From Pseudooceanicola antarcticus (lineage in GTDB: Bacteria; Pseudomonadota; Alphaproteobacteria; Rhodobacterales; Rhodobacteraceae): DNA of 64,000 nt. The notes beneath the pieces are model-generated. The model searched no databases and was not told the origin of the DNA. It saw only the letters and a program-made list of their open reading frames with translations. The stretch is from the NCBI RefSeq assembly GCF_900215355.1, contig NZ_OBEA01000001.1, positions 248,001 through 312,000 of the forward strand, given 5' to 3'. A program made the position numbers and the translations under genes. Shown here piece by piece: positions 26,827 to 35,412 of the stretch; positions within the stretch are counted from its first letter, which is position 1, and every line of letters starts with the position of its first letter.

Positions 26827-28959
26827 ATGTTCAACGTAACGAAAAAAGAGATGCAGTGGGGGGACGAGACCCTCACGCTGGAAACGGGCAAGGTTGCCCG
26901 CCAGGCCGATGGCACCGTCATCGCCACCCTGGGCGAAACGAGCGTGATGGCCAACGTCACCTTCGCCAAGAAGCAGAAAGAGGGCCAGGATTTCTTCCCT
27001 CTGACCGTGCATTACCAGGAAAAGTATTACGCAGCCGGCAAGGTTCCGGGTGGCTTCTTCAAGCGTGAGGCCCGCCCCACCGAGAAAGAGACCCTGACCG
27101 CGCGTCTGATCGACCGTCCGATCCGCCCGCTGTTCGCCCCCGGCTTCAAGAACGAAGTCCTCGTCATGTGCACCGTGCTGAGCCACGACCTGGAGAACGA
27201 CCCCGATGTCGTCGCCATGATCGCCGCCTCCGCTGCGCTGACCATCTCGGGCGCGCCCTTCATGGGCCCGATCGCAGGCTGCCGCGTCGGCTTCGTCGAC
27301 GGTGAATACGTGCTGAACCCCTCTGTCGACGACATGCAGGGCCTGCGCAACAACCCCGAGCAGCGTCTCGACCTCGTCGTCGCCGGCACCAAGGGCGCCG
27401 TGATGATGGTCGAATCGGAAGCCTACGAGCTGACCGAAGACGAGATGCTGGGCGCCGTCACCTTCGCCCACGAGCAGATCCAGCCGGTCATCGACCTGAT
27501 CGTCTCGCTGGCCGAAGAGACCGCGAAAGAGCCCTTCGAGTTCACCCCCCCGGATTACTCGGCGCTCTACGACGCCGTGAAGGCCGCCGGTGAAGACAAG
27601 ATGCGCGCCGCCTATGCCATCACCGACAAGCAGGAGCGCACCAGCGCCGTTGCCGCGGTGAAGGAAGAGATCCAGGCCGCTCTCTCCGAAGAGCAGCTGG
27701 CCGATGCCAACCTGGGCTCCGCGCTGAAGAAGCTGGAATCCACCGTCCTGCGTGGCGACGTGGTGAAGAACGGCAAGCGCATCGACGGTCGTCGCACCGA
27801 CGAAGTGCGTCCGATCGTGGCCGAAACCGGCCTGCTGCCCCGGACCCACGGCTCTGCCCTGTTCACCCGTGGCGAGACCCAGGGCCTGGTCGTGACCACG
27901 CTGGGCACCGGCGATGACGAGCAGTTCATCGACGCCCTGCATGGCAACTTCAAATCCAACTTCATGCTGCACTACAACTTCCCGCCCTACTCGGTCGGTG
28001 AAGTGGGCCGCGTTGGTTCCCCCGGTCGTCGTGAAATCGGTCACGGCAAGCTGGCCTGGCGTGCCCTTCAGGCCGTCCTGCCCGCCGCCACCGATTTCCC
28101 CTACACGATCCGCATCGTGTCCGAGATCACCGAGTCGAACGGTTCCTCCTCGATGGCTTCCGTCTGCGGCGGCTCGCTGTCGATGATGGACGCCGGTGTG
28201 CCGCTGAAGGCCGCCGTGGCCGGTGTGGCCATGGGCCTGGTGCTGGAAGATGACGGCTCCTACGCCGTGCTGACCGACATCCTGGGCGACGAGGATCACC
28301 TCGGCGACATGGACTTCAAGGTGGCCGGTACCTCCGAGGGCATCACCTCGCTGCAGATGGACATCAAGGTCCAGGGCATCACGCCCGAGATCATGAAGAC
28401 CGCCCTGGCCCAGGCCAAGGAAGGCCGTCTGCACATCCTCGGCGAGATGAACAAGGCGCTCGACGGCGCTGCGGAATTCTCGGCGCATGCCCCGCGCATC
28501 GAGACCATGCAGATCCCCACCGACAAGATCCGTGAAGTGATCGGCTCGGGCGGCAAGGTCATCCGCGAGATCGTGGAAACCTCCGGCGCCAAGGTCGACA
28601 TCAACGACGACGGCATCATCAAGATCGCCTCGTCGGACGCGGACGCCATCCAGCGCGCCCACGACATGATCTACTCGATCGTGGCCGAGCCGGAAGAGGG
28701 CAAGATCTACAAGGGCAAGGTCGTGAAGCTCGTCGATTTCGGCGCCTTCGTGAACTTCTTCGGCAAGCGTGACGGCCTCGTGCACGTCTCCCAGATCGAG
28801 AACCGCCGCCTGAACCACCCCTCCGACGTGCTGAAGGAAGGCCAGGAAGTCTTCGTCAAGCTCGTGGGCTTCGACGATCGCGGCAAGGTCCGCCTGTCGA
28901 TGAAGGTCGTGGACCAGGAGACCGGCGAGGAAGCAACGAAAGAGGAAGGCGCAGAGTAA
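26827..28959 (+). CDS. pnp: Polyribonucleotide nucleotidyltransferase (PNPase)
   Basis: 710 residues from the ATG at 26827 ([20 protein letters not shown]), the usual N-terminus in this group. The architecture is complete: two RNase PH domains (second with [20 protein letters not shown] and [20 protein letters not shown]), KH ([20 protein letters not shown]) and S1 ([20 protein letters not shown]). It degrades RNA 3'-5' phosphorolytically in the degradosome. It follows a structured leader and ends in a strong terminator. Codon use is that of a highly expressed gene. Confidence 0.99.
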   Translation: MFNVTKKEMQWGDETLTLETGKVARQADGTVIATLGETSVMANVTFAKKQKEGQDFFPLTVHYQEKYYAAGKVPGGFFKREARPTEKETLTARLIDRPIRPLFAPGFKNEVLVMCTVLSHDLENDPDVVAMIAASAALTISGAPFMGPIAGCRVGFVDGEYVLNPSVDDMQGLRNNPEQRLDLVVAGTKGAVMMVESEAYELTEDEMLGAVTFAHEQIQPVIDLIVSLAEETAKEPFEFTPPDYSALYDAVKAAGEDKMRAAYAITDKQERTSAVAAVKEEIQAALSEEQLADANLGSALKKLESTVLRGDVVKNGKRIDGRRTDEVRPIVAETGLLPRTHGSALFTRGETQGLVVTTLGTGDDEQFIDALHGNFKSNFMLHYNFPPYSVGEVGRVGSPGRREIGHGKLAWRALQAVLPAATDFPYTIRIVSEITESNGSSSMASVCGGSLSMMDAGVPLKAAVAGVAMGLVLEDDGSYAVLTDILGDEDHLGDMDFKVAGTSEGITSLQMDIKVQGITPEIMKTALAQAKEGRLHILGEMNKALDGAAEFSAHAPRIETMQIPTDKIREVIGSGGKVIREIVETSGAKVDINDDGIIKIASSDADAIQRAHDMIYSIVAEPEEGKIYKGKVVKLVDFGAFVNFFGKRDGLVHVSQIENRRLNHPSDVLKEGQEVFVKLVGFDDRGKVRLSMKVVDQETGEEATKEEGAE

Positions 28960-28988
28960 TTGCGCACCACTTTTCGCTGAAATGAGAG

Positions 28989-29014
28989 GAAGCCCCCAAC
29001 CGGGGGCTTCTTTT
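28989..29014 (+). terminator. Intrinsic terminator of pnp
   Basis: GAAGCCCCC (28989-28997) pairs perfectly with GGGGGCTTC (29002-29010) around an AACC loop, followed by TTTT (29011-29014). It lies 30 bp after the pnp stop. Confidence 0.95.
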
Positions 29015-29099
29015 CGTCGTAGCCTGCGCTTTCCCACGGTATATCCGGAACGAGGCGGCCGTCTCAGCCGCCCCGGAAGACACGTGGGAGATCAACGAG

Positions 29100-30185
29100 A
29101 TGGCAAAGGGACTGCCCCCTCTTTGGAAAATTAAAAGAGAACTCGTTAGATTTCCTGTCAGCGTGTTCAGCAAATTCCGAGCCAGTTTTGCCCCCTTGAT
29201 ACGGCGCGGACATGATCTCACGGCCCACAAGACCGTTCATGTACATGCCGGGCACCTGCCGCAGGCGCCGGAAATTGCCGTTTTCCTGATCTACCAACCG
29301 AAGGAAATCCTTGGCTCAACCCTGCTCCTGCTGGAACATCTTGTCAGTCGTGGCATTGCGCCGATCGTGGTGGCGAACCATCCCCTGACAGAGAGTCACC
29401 AGAAAGCCCTCGCACCGTTTTGCTTCCGCATGATCGAGCGACCGAACCTCGGCTACGACTTCGGCGGGTATCGAGAAGGGACCCTCTGGGTCCTGAAGAA
29501 CCTGCCCGATACGGAAGCGCTCTATATCCTCAACGACAGCAACTGGTTCCCTGTCAGCGGCGACAGCACAGTGATCGAGGCCGCACGCGCGGCACCGGAG
29601 GATGTCTGGGGCCTTTATCTTGTTGTTCCGCTGAAGCGGCCAGAGCAACAGCACCTGCATTCTTATTTCTACCGCTTCAATCGTCGTACCTTCACAAGCG
29701 ATGCGTTCCGGAAGTTCTGGGAGACAATGCCCCTCGTGAACGAAAAACGGCTGGTGGTCCGACGCTATGAGGTTGGGACAAGCAAGTATTTCCGGGAACA
29801 GGGGTTCAGTCTCGGAACCCTGGTCACCCCCCAGGACATTCTGGATGCGACGCTGTCTCTGTCTGACGAGGAACTGGTCGACGTCCTTGCCTTTGCCGAA
29901 AGACACCGCATTGCCCTGGTGCCGGAACTGAAGGCCTTCAACGCGTCCGGCCCGGATCGCTTCAAGGATCGGAAGGCGGTGGCGGAGATGCTGACGTCCA
30001 CCAACTTCACTCTCACGTATATCGCCAATCACCCGCTGGTTCAGATCAAGGGTCTCGACACTCCGATCCTGAAGAAGAACCGTGATGAGGTCTTCGTGGA
30101 CATGCGCTCCGAGATCTTCCGGTGCAACCTGGGGGATAGGCTACACCCCACCGTCAGAGATGAAATTGCCGGCTGGGACGGCTGA
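29100..30185 (+). CDS. RgpF-like rhamnan synthesis / glycosyltransferase protein
   Basis: 361 residues. The rhamnan synthesis protein F family is shown by IAVFLIYQPKEILGSTLLLL, IERPNLGYDFGGYREGTLWV (the NxGYDFGGY signature), LYILNDSNWFP and a C-terminal LTYIANHPLVQIKG. Family members add or process sugars of cell-wall or O-antigen polysaccharides. Its base composition is visibly lower in GC than its neighbours (the first 60 codons are A/T-rich), suggesting transfer. A GGCGGC/GCCGCC hairpin lies at 29054-29072 in the leader. It converges with the GT8 gene with only 3 bp between stops. Confidence 0.8.
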   Translation: MAKGLPPLWKIKRELVRFPVSVFSKFRASFAPLIRRGHDLTAHKTVHVHAGHLPQAPEIAVFLIYQPKEILGSTLLLLEHLVSRGIAPIVVANHPLTESHQKALAPFCFRMIERPNLGYDFGGYREGTLWVLKNLPDTEALYILNDSNWFPVSGDSTVIEAARAAPEDVWGLYLVVPLKRPEQQHLHSYFYRFNRRTFTSDAFRKFWETMPLVNEKRLVVRRYEVGTSKYFREQGFSLGTLVTPQDILDATLSLSDEELVDVLAFAERHRIALVPELKAFNASGPDRFKDRKAVAEMLTSTNFTLTYIANHPLVQIKGLDTPILKKNRDEVFVDMRSEIFRCNLGDRLHPTVRDEIAGWDG

Positions 30186-30188
30186 GCG

Positions 30189-31061
30189 TCAGGCGTAACG
30201 CCCGGATGCGGCGCGGCGCCACTTCATCAGCGCAGGAAGTCGCCCGCGCAGAAGCGCCAGCAATTTGCTCTGGCTTTTCCAAGGCTTGTTCGGCCCGGTA
30301 TAGTGAATCACCTTGCTCGTCGCCGGTGTTCTCTCGGCGTCGGGCAACCATGTCAGTTCCGCCAGTGTCTTCGCGCGAAGCCTGTCCCGCCCCCAGATGC
30401 TGTTCCATGCTTGCGGCAGGTAGAATACGCGACCGTCGAACAGGACGTTCAGATAATCCTGATCCATGTAGCGATAATCGTTGGCCGCGGCGAAGTCCGT
30501 CATGCGGGTCATCAGCGCCCTGTCGCTTCGGATAACGTCGCAATCCAGAAGCAGCAGACCCGAGTTGAAATAGCCTTCCACCTCGCTCCGGCCCAGCACC
30601 TTGCTGTGCCAGGCAAGCTTTTCAGGACGTTCCGAGCCCGGCCGCATCTGGTCCAGCACGTAGAAATCCCGCACGGCACCCAGCGCGGCGCCCTGCGGCA
30701 TCAGCTCAAAGAGCTCGGCCACGTCCCCTTGCACCAGCATATCGCAATCAAGGTAAAGAACCCGTCCCGAGACCCGCCGCGGCAGCAACAGGCGCGCCAT
30801 GGCGACCAACGGGATATTCTCGTTCACCTGAACCGCATCGCCGAAGTCCTCGTCCTGCAGCGCATGCAGCACCAGCGCGCAACCATGCGCGTCACAGGCA
30901 TGGGCCAGCCGGTCACGGTCCTCGTCCCGCAGGCCGTGGCCCAGGAAATGCAGCTCCAGCGGGGCAGAGCAATGCTCTGCCACCGTGCCCAGCACCACCA
31001 GCGCGGCGTCGATCATCCCCCGGTCCGAAGCCAGGGAAATCTTCAGTCGGGTATCACTCAT
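30189..31061 (-). CDS. Glycosyltransferase family 8 protein
   Basis: 290 residues from the ATG at 31061. GT8 features are clear: LKISLASDRGMIDAALVVLG at the start, the metal-binding DxD in LYLDCDMLVQGDV, then GYFNSGLLLLDCDVI, MDQDYLNVLFDG, and VIHYTGPNKPWK near the C-terminus. Such enzymes transfer glucose or galactose from UDP-sugars, often onto LPS core. It overlaps the upstream capsule-type gene by 4 bp (ATGA), so the two proteins probably work on the same glycan. Confidence 0.9.
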   Translation of the reverse strand: MSDTRLKISLASDRGMIDAALVVLGTVAEHCSAPLELHFLGHGLRDEDRDRLAHACDAHGCALVLHALQDEDFGDAVQVNENIPLVAMARLLLPRRVSGRVLYLDCDMLVQGDVAELFELMPQGAALGAVRDFYVLDQMRPGSERPEKLAWHSKVLGRSEVEGYFNSGLLLLDCDVIRSDRALMTRMTDFAAANDYRYMDQDYLNVLFDGRVFYLPQAWNSIWGRDRLRAKTLAELTWLPDAERTPATSKVIHYTGPNKPWKSQSKLLALLRGRLPALMKWRRAASGRYA

Positions 31062-32239
31062 GCGAAGGTCCCCACGCCCTGACGGGACTTCTCTGCCAGC
31101 CGTTCTGCGAAGTCGCCGGGCAGATCCGCGTAAGAGCCCCGTACCAGGTAGCGATTCCACAGAAAGCCCAGGAACTGGTAGCGCAGGGCCTCTTCCGGCT
31201 TCCAGTCGGGGTCTGCCAGGGCGGCATCCAGCGCCGCGGGCCCCTCGGCATGGCGCACCAGCCGGTCGATGTTGTAACAGGCCTCCCCCAGGGTGATCAC
31301 CTGCTTGCCCATCAGCAGCGCCTCGATTCCCACGGTGGAATTCAGCGTGATGACGGCCCGCGCATCGCGGACCAGCTCCGAGGTGACATTGCCATTGGCG
31401 AAGATCACGCGCGGATGCGACCGCAGATCACGCACCGAATGCCGGAAGCTCGGGTGCTCCTTGATCACGAAGGTGTCGTCGGGGTTCCGTTCGGCCGCCT
31501 CGCAGACCACATCGAGGAACTGCTCCATGCTGCGCACCCAGGGCGAATGCGCCATCACCTGCATGTCCGACGGCACCTGGAAGGGCACGAAGACATAGCC
31601 GGGCGAGAGCGAGACCTCCTCCTCGGGCAGCTTGGAAGCGCGATTGTTCACCGCGGCCGGCAGCCCTTCGGCGGCGAAATCCTCGGGCGTCTCGAGATAG
31701 AAATCCGGGTTGCGCGGCACGGAATTCGCACCATTGAGGCCCTTGGGGTCCAGCTGCAGGGAATTCGGAAAGAAACCCGCCTCGACGAACACCCGCCGGC
31801 GGCCCCGGCTCGCGGCTTCAAGCACCGATTCGGGAAAGACCGATCCATTGTAGATCACCACGACCTCGGGATCGGTGGCCGCGATCTCGGCATCTAGACA
31901 GCGCCGCAACAGCGCCGCCTGCACCCGCTTTACATAGCCGTAGATGCCGCCGACCACCGGGTTGCCGAAGACCGACGGAAGCCTTATGCGCTTGCGCCTC
32001 AGGTTGCCCTGCACGGCCTGCCGTGCCTCGGCACCGGGGCCCAGAAGGGCCCCGGCCAGAGCGCCCAGGGCCGCGCCCCAGCTACTGTGCCGGGCCAACC
32101 GGCCCAGCACCGCGCTCAAACTTGTGTCAATTCGCAGGCCATCTCGTCCCAGGGCCGCGTCGAAACTGTCGATAACTGACGTATCGAGCTTCAGGAAAAT
32201 CATCTGCTCACCATTCAGGAAAGAAGAGGCTACCCACAT
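31058..32239 (-). CDS. Capsule polysaccharide biosynthesis-like protein
   Basis: 393 residues. The Capsule_synth-type core is seen at FVEAGFFPNSLQLDPKGLNG, VFVPFQVPSDMQV, DTFVIKEHPSFRH and VITLNSTVGIEALLMGKQVI. This last pattern (KEHP...NSTxGxEA..G) is the KpsC/KpsS beta-Kdo-transferase-like, CDP-glycerol transferase-type fold. The start at 32239 has a TAAGGAGG Shine-Dalgarno 6 bases upstream, better than that of the internal Met at 32203. It forms a two-gene unit with GT8 and sits 50 bp downstream of the peroxiredoxin gene. No kps transport genes are nearby. Confidence 0.75.
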   Translation of the reverse strand: MWVASSFLNGEQMIFLKLDTSVIDSFDAALGRDGLRIDTSLSAVLGRLARHSSWGAALGALAGALLGPGAEARQAVQGNLRRKRIRLPSVFGNPVVGGIYGYVKRVQAALLRRCLDAEIAATDPEVVVIYNGSVFPESVLEAASRGRRRVFVEAGFFPNSLQLDPKGLNGANSVPRNPDFYLETPEDFAAEGLPAAVNNRASKLPEEEVSLSPGYVFVPFQVPSDMQVMAHSPWVRSMEQFLDVVCEAAERNPDDTFVIKEHPSFRHSVRDLRSHPRVIFANGNVTSELVRDARAVITLNSTVGIEALLMGKQVITLGEACYNIDRLVRHAEGPAALDAALADPDWKPEEALRYQFLGFLWNRYLVRGSYADLPGDFAERLAEKSRQGVGTFA

Positions 32240-32289
32240 AGCCCCTCCTTACAGTTTCAGCCCTGAACCGGTTCGCAAATACGACCTTC

Positions 32290-32943
32290 CTACGAAGGGC
32301 TCTTCACGAAGCGCAGATAGGGCAGTTTGATGTCCAGTTCGCCATATTTTTCAGCAGCTTGCTCGTTGTTGAGCGAGGTTGCGACAATCACGTCCTGGCC
32401 CACTTCCCAGTTTGCCGGCGCGGCCAGCGGGACACCATAGGTAAGCTGCAGGGCGTCGAGGGCACGCAGAACCTCGCCGAAGTTGCGGCCGATGGTCATC
32501 GGGTAGGTCATCTGAAGCTTCAGCTTCTTGTCCGGGCCGATGATGAAGACCGAACGCACGGTGGCGCTGTCAGCCGGGGTGCGGCCATCGGGCAGATAGG
32601 CCTCGGCGGGCAGCATGTCGAAGAGCTTGGCCACGACCAGGTCTTCGTCGGCGATGATCGGGAACGTGGCGTCGGTGCCGGCGAAGCTCTCGATGTCGCC
32701 CTTCCAGCCCTTGTGCTCTTCCACGCCGTCGACCGAGATGCCGATCACCTTGGTGCCGCGCTTCTCCCACTCGGGGGCCAGCTGCGCCACGGCGCCGAAT
32801 TCGGTCGTGCAGACCGGGGTGAAATCCTTCGGGTGGCTGAACAGAATCGCCCAGCTGTCACCGATCCAGTCGTGGAAAGAGATCTCTCCCTTGTCCGTCT
32901 TGGCGGTGAAATCGGGCACGGTATCGTTGATGCGCAGAGCCAT
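32290..32943 (-). CDS. 1-Cys peroxiredoxin (Prx6 type)
   Basis: 217 residues. The peroxidatic cysteine is Cys45 in HPKDFTPVCTTEFGAV. No resolving cysteine is visible in the rest of the protein, and the long C-terminal dimerisation region (LRALDALQLTYGVPLAAPAN, WEVGQDVIVATSLNN) is that of the Prx6/1-Cys subfamily. It reduces H2O2, peroxynitrite or alkyl hydroperoxides in the cytosol. It is divergent from the aldehyde dehydrogenase gene across 214 bp in which I see no clear operator. An AGGAGG-like Shine-Dalgarno precedes the start. Confidence 0.95.
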   Translation of the reverse strand: MALRINDTVPDFTAKTDKGEISFHDWIGDSWAILFSHPKDFTPVCTTEFGAVAQLAPEWEKRGTKVIGISVDGVEEHKGWKGDIESFAGTDATFPIIADEDLVVAKLFDMLPAEAYLPDGRTPADSATVRSVFIIGPDKKLKLQMTYPMTIGRNFGEVLRALDALQLTYGVPLAAPANWEVGQDVIVATSLNNEQAAEKYGELDIKLPYLRFVKSPS

Positions 32944-33157
32944 GAGATCCTCCTGTCATGCTTGCATTGGCGCCATAGTTAATATGCCCCGGCGTCATTT
33001 GCACCCCTTCCCGCCTGCACTTTCCGCATGGCGGTCTTGCGGCAGCGCGCCGAGCGGGCCGAGGCGCATCTTGCCCCGGCACCGCGTCGGTGACATGGTG
33101 CCCCCGCAAGATGCAAAATCAATATCCGCATGGCGGAATTTGAACAGGGAGAACTCC

Positions 33158-34600
33158 ATGATCGAGAAACGCGCCTTCTACATCGGCGGCGAATGGGTGC
33201 AGCCCCTGTCGCCCCGCGACCACCAGGTGATCAACCCCTCGACCGAGGAGCCCTGCGCGGTGATCTCGCTTGGCGCCGAGGGCGACGCCGACCGCGCCGT
33301 GGCCGCCGCCAAGGCCGCCTTCCCCGCCTGGATGGCCAGGGATCCCGCAGAGCGCATCGCCCTGGTCGAGACGTTCCTCGAGATCTACACCCGCCGCAAG
33401 GACGAGATGGCCGAGGCGATCTCGATGGAGATGGGCGCGCCCATCGACCTGGCGAGCTCGGCGCAATGGGGCGCGGGGTACGCCCATACCAAGACCTTCC
33501 TGCGCACGGCGAAGGATTTCCAGTTCATCCGCCCGCTGGGGGATCACGCGCCCAACGACCGCATCGTCTATGAAGCCACCGGCGTCTGCGCGCTGATCAC
33601 GCCCTGGAACTGGCCGATGAACCAGATCACCCTGAAGGTGATCGCGGCGCTGATCGCCGGCTGCACCATGGTGCTGAAACCCTCCGAGGAAAGCCCGCTC
33701 AATGCCCTGCTCTTTGCAGAGATGATCGACGAGGCCGGCTTCCCGGCCGGTGTCTTCAACCTGGTGAACGGCGACGGGCCGGGTGTCGGCGCCGCGCTTT
33801 CGGGTCACGAGGACGTGGACATGGTCAGCTTTACCGGCTCGACCCGCGCCGGGATCGCCATCTCGCAGAACGCGGCGAAGACCCTGAAGAAGGTGCATCT
33901 CGAGCTCGGCGGCAAGGGCGCCAACGTGATCTTCGCCGATGCCGACGAGAAGGCGGTGAAGCGGGGCGTGCTCAGCATGATGAACAACTCGGGCCAGAGC
34001 TGCAACGCGCCCTCGCGGATGCTGGTGCAGCGCGAGCGCTACGAGGCCGCCGTGGAAGAGGCCGCCGCCGTGGCCAGCGCGGTCACCGTGGGTCCGGCCT
34101 CGGAGCCCGGTCGCCATATCGGTCCGGTGGTCAATGCGAGCCAGTTCGAGAAGATCCAGGGCCTGATCGAGACCGGCATGAAGGAAGGCGCACGCCTCGT
34201 CGCCGGCGGGCCGGGTCGCCCCGAGGGTATGAACCGCGGCTACTTCGTCCGTCCAACGGTCTTTGCCGATGCGACGAACCAGATGACCATCGCCCGGGAA
34301 GAGATCTTCGGCCCGGTGCTGACGATCATGCCCTTCGATACCGAGGAAGAGGCCATCCGGATCGCCAATGACACCCCCTACGGGCTGACCAACTACGTGC
34401 AGACCGGCGACGGCGCCCGCGCCAACCGCATGGCGCTGCAGCTGCGCTCGGGCATGGTCGAGATGAACGGCCAGCCGCGCGGCGCGGGCAGCCCCTTCGG
34501 CGGCATGAAGGCCTCGGGCAACGGCCGCGAGGGCGGCGTCTGGGGGCTGGAAGACTTCCTCGAGGTCAAGGCGGTCTCCGGCTGGACCGAAGACGCCTGA
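33158..34600 (+). CDS. NAD(P)-dependent aldehyde dehydrogenase
   Basis: 480 residues, complete ALDH fold. ITPWNWPMNQITLKVIAALI is the cofactor-binding entrance and VSFTGSTRAG the Rossmann turn. The general base Glu is in LELGGKGANVIF (about residue 248), and the catalytic Cys is in NNSGQSCNAPSRM (about residue 281). EEIFGPVLTIMPFD and the C-terminal PFGGMKASGNGREG are also present. The start at 33158 has AGGGAG upstream. It oxidises an aldehyde to the acid; substrate not determined. It is followed by a palindromic repeat. Confidence 0.93.
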   Translation: MIEKRAFYIGGEWVQPLSPRDHQVINPSTEEPCAVISLGAEGDADRAVAAAKAAFPAWMARDPAERIALVETFLEIYTRRKDEMAEAISMEMGAPIDLASSAQWGAGYAHTKTFLRTAKDFQFIRPLGDHAPNDRIVYEATGVCALITPWNWPMNQITLKVIAALIAGCTMVLKPSEESPLNALLFAEMIDEAGFPAGVFNLVNGDGPGVGAALSGHEDVDMVSFTGSTRAGIAISQNAAKTLKKVHLELGGKGANVIFADADEKAVKRGVLSMMNNSGQSCNAPSRMLVQRERYEAAVEEAAAVASAVTVGPASEPGRHIGPVVNASQFEKIQGLIETGMKEGARLVAGGPGRPEGMNRGYFVRPTVFADATNQMTIAREEIFGPVLTIMPFDTEEEAIRIANDTPYGLTNYVQTGDGARANRMALQLRSGMVEMNGQPRGAGSPFGGMKASGNGREGGVWGLEDFLEVKAVSGWTEDA

Positions 34601-34609
34601 GATCGGGGA

Positions 34610-34793
34610 GGGGGGCTGCCGCCCCCCGCCCCCCTGCGGGGGCCTCCCCCCGCGAGTATTTTCAGCCTGGTGATGCAGCGGGACAGTGCCCGGCAGGGCG
34701 GCCTACTTTCGCGGTCAGGGCGTGCACGCTCTCACCTGAGAAGGCGGCCGCCCCATTGTCTCGACCTGGTGCATCACCAGGCCGAAAATACTC
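34610..34793. repeat. AGTATTT palindromic intergenic repeat, copy 4 (long form)
   Basis: The hairpin end comes first: GGGGGGC-TGCC-GCCCCCC (34610-34627), then a C-run/G-run stem around TGC (34628-34643), then GAGTATTTTCAGCCTGGTGA (from 34654). The inverted partner is TCACCAGGCCGAAAATACTC (34774-34793). Here the usual 'GCCGCCGGAGGC' end is lost. The interior keeps GACAGTGCCCGG and GCGTGCACGC words shared with copies 3 and 8. It lies between the convergent aldehyde dehydrogenase and glyoxalase genes. Confidence 0.85.
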
Positions 34794-34853
34794 ATCTACC
34801 CGATTTGCCAAGGTCAAGCCGGGCACCATATCGCCCGGCGGCCCGCCAAGGGC

Positions 34854-34876
34854 GTAGGGTGGGTGGCAACCCACCT
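34854..34876. repeat. GTAGGGTGG-type hairpin
   Basis: GGTGGGT-GGCA-ACCCACC (34858-34875) preceded by GTAG, 8 bp from the glyoxalase stop. Two relatives occur at 52393-52415 and 52452-52474. Short hairpins of this GTAGGGTGGGC type recur next to gene ends in many proteobacteria and may act in termination or mRNA protection. Confidence 0.6.
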
Positions 34877-34883
34877 TCCCCGG

Positions 34884-35279
34884 TCAGAGGTAGCGACCAC
34901 CGCGCTGGATCACCTCGATCTCGTAGCCGTCGGGGTCGGTGATGAAGAAGAACTTCGCCACGTAGCGGCCTTCGGGCGCGAATTCGACGATCTTGCGGGG
35001 CGCGAGACCCGCGGCCTCGAGACGGGCGTGTTCGGCCTCCAGGTCCTCGACCGAGACCGCCAGGTGGCCATAGCCATTGCCCAGCTGGTAGGGCTCGACC
35101 TGGTCCTTGTTCACCGTCAGCTCCAGCTCGAAGCCGGTTTCCGCGTTGCTCAAGTAGATCAGGGTGAAGCTCTCGAAGTCCAGCCGCTCGGCCACCGAGA
35201 GGCCGAAGGCGGTCTCGTAGAAGGACAGGGCGCGGGCTTCGTCCAGCACGCGGATCATGGAGTGGATCATCTTGGCCAT
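34884..35279 (-). CDS. gloA: Lactoylglutathione lyase (glyoxalase I)
   Basis: 131 residues from the ATG at 35279 (AAAGGAG Shine-Dalgarno 8 bases upstream). The four metal ligands of GloA are visible: His in MAKMIHSMIRVLDE, Glu in FELELTVNKD, His in YGHLAVSVED and Glu in YEIEVIQRGG. It isomerises the hemithioacetal of methylglyoxal and glutathione to S-lactoylglutathione. Divergent from the kinase-like gene across 133 bp, convergent with the aldehyde dehydrogenase, with a GTAGGGTGG hairpin at its 3' end. Confidence 0.92.
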   Translation of the reverse strand: MAKMIHSMIRVLDEARALSFYETAFGLSVAERLDFESFTLIYLSNAETGFELELTVNKDQVEPYQLGNGYGHLAVSVEDLEAEHARLEAAGLAPRKIVEFAPEGRYVAKFFFITDPDGYEIEVIQRGGRYL

Positions 35280-35412
35280 GGGGATCTCCTTTGCTTGCCG
35301 CCAAGGCCTAGCCGCCCGCGCGCCGGGGTGAAAGCCCCGCCGCGCTTGCCAGCGCCTTCCCGAGACTGGTAGATGCCAGCACGCCCGAAATGCAGCCGAG
35401 CCCGGCGGTGCC

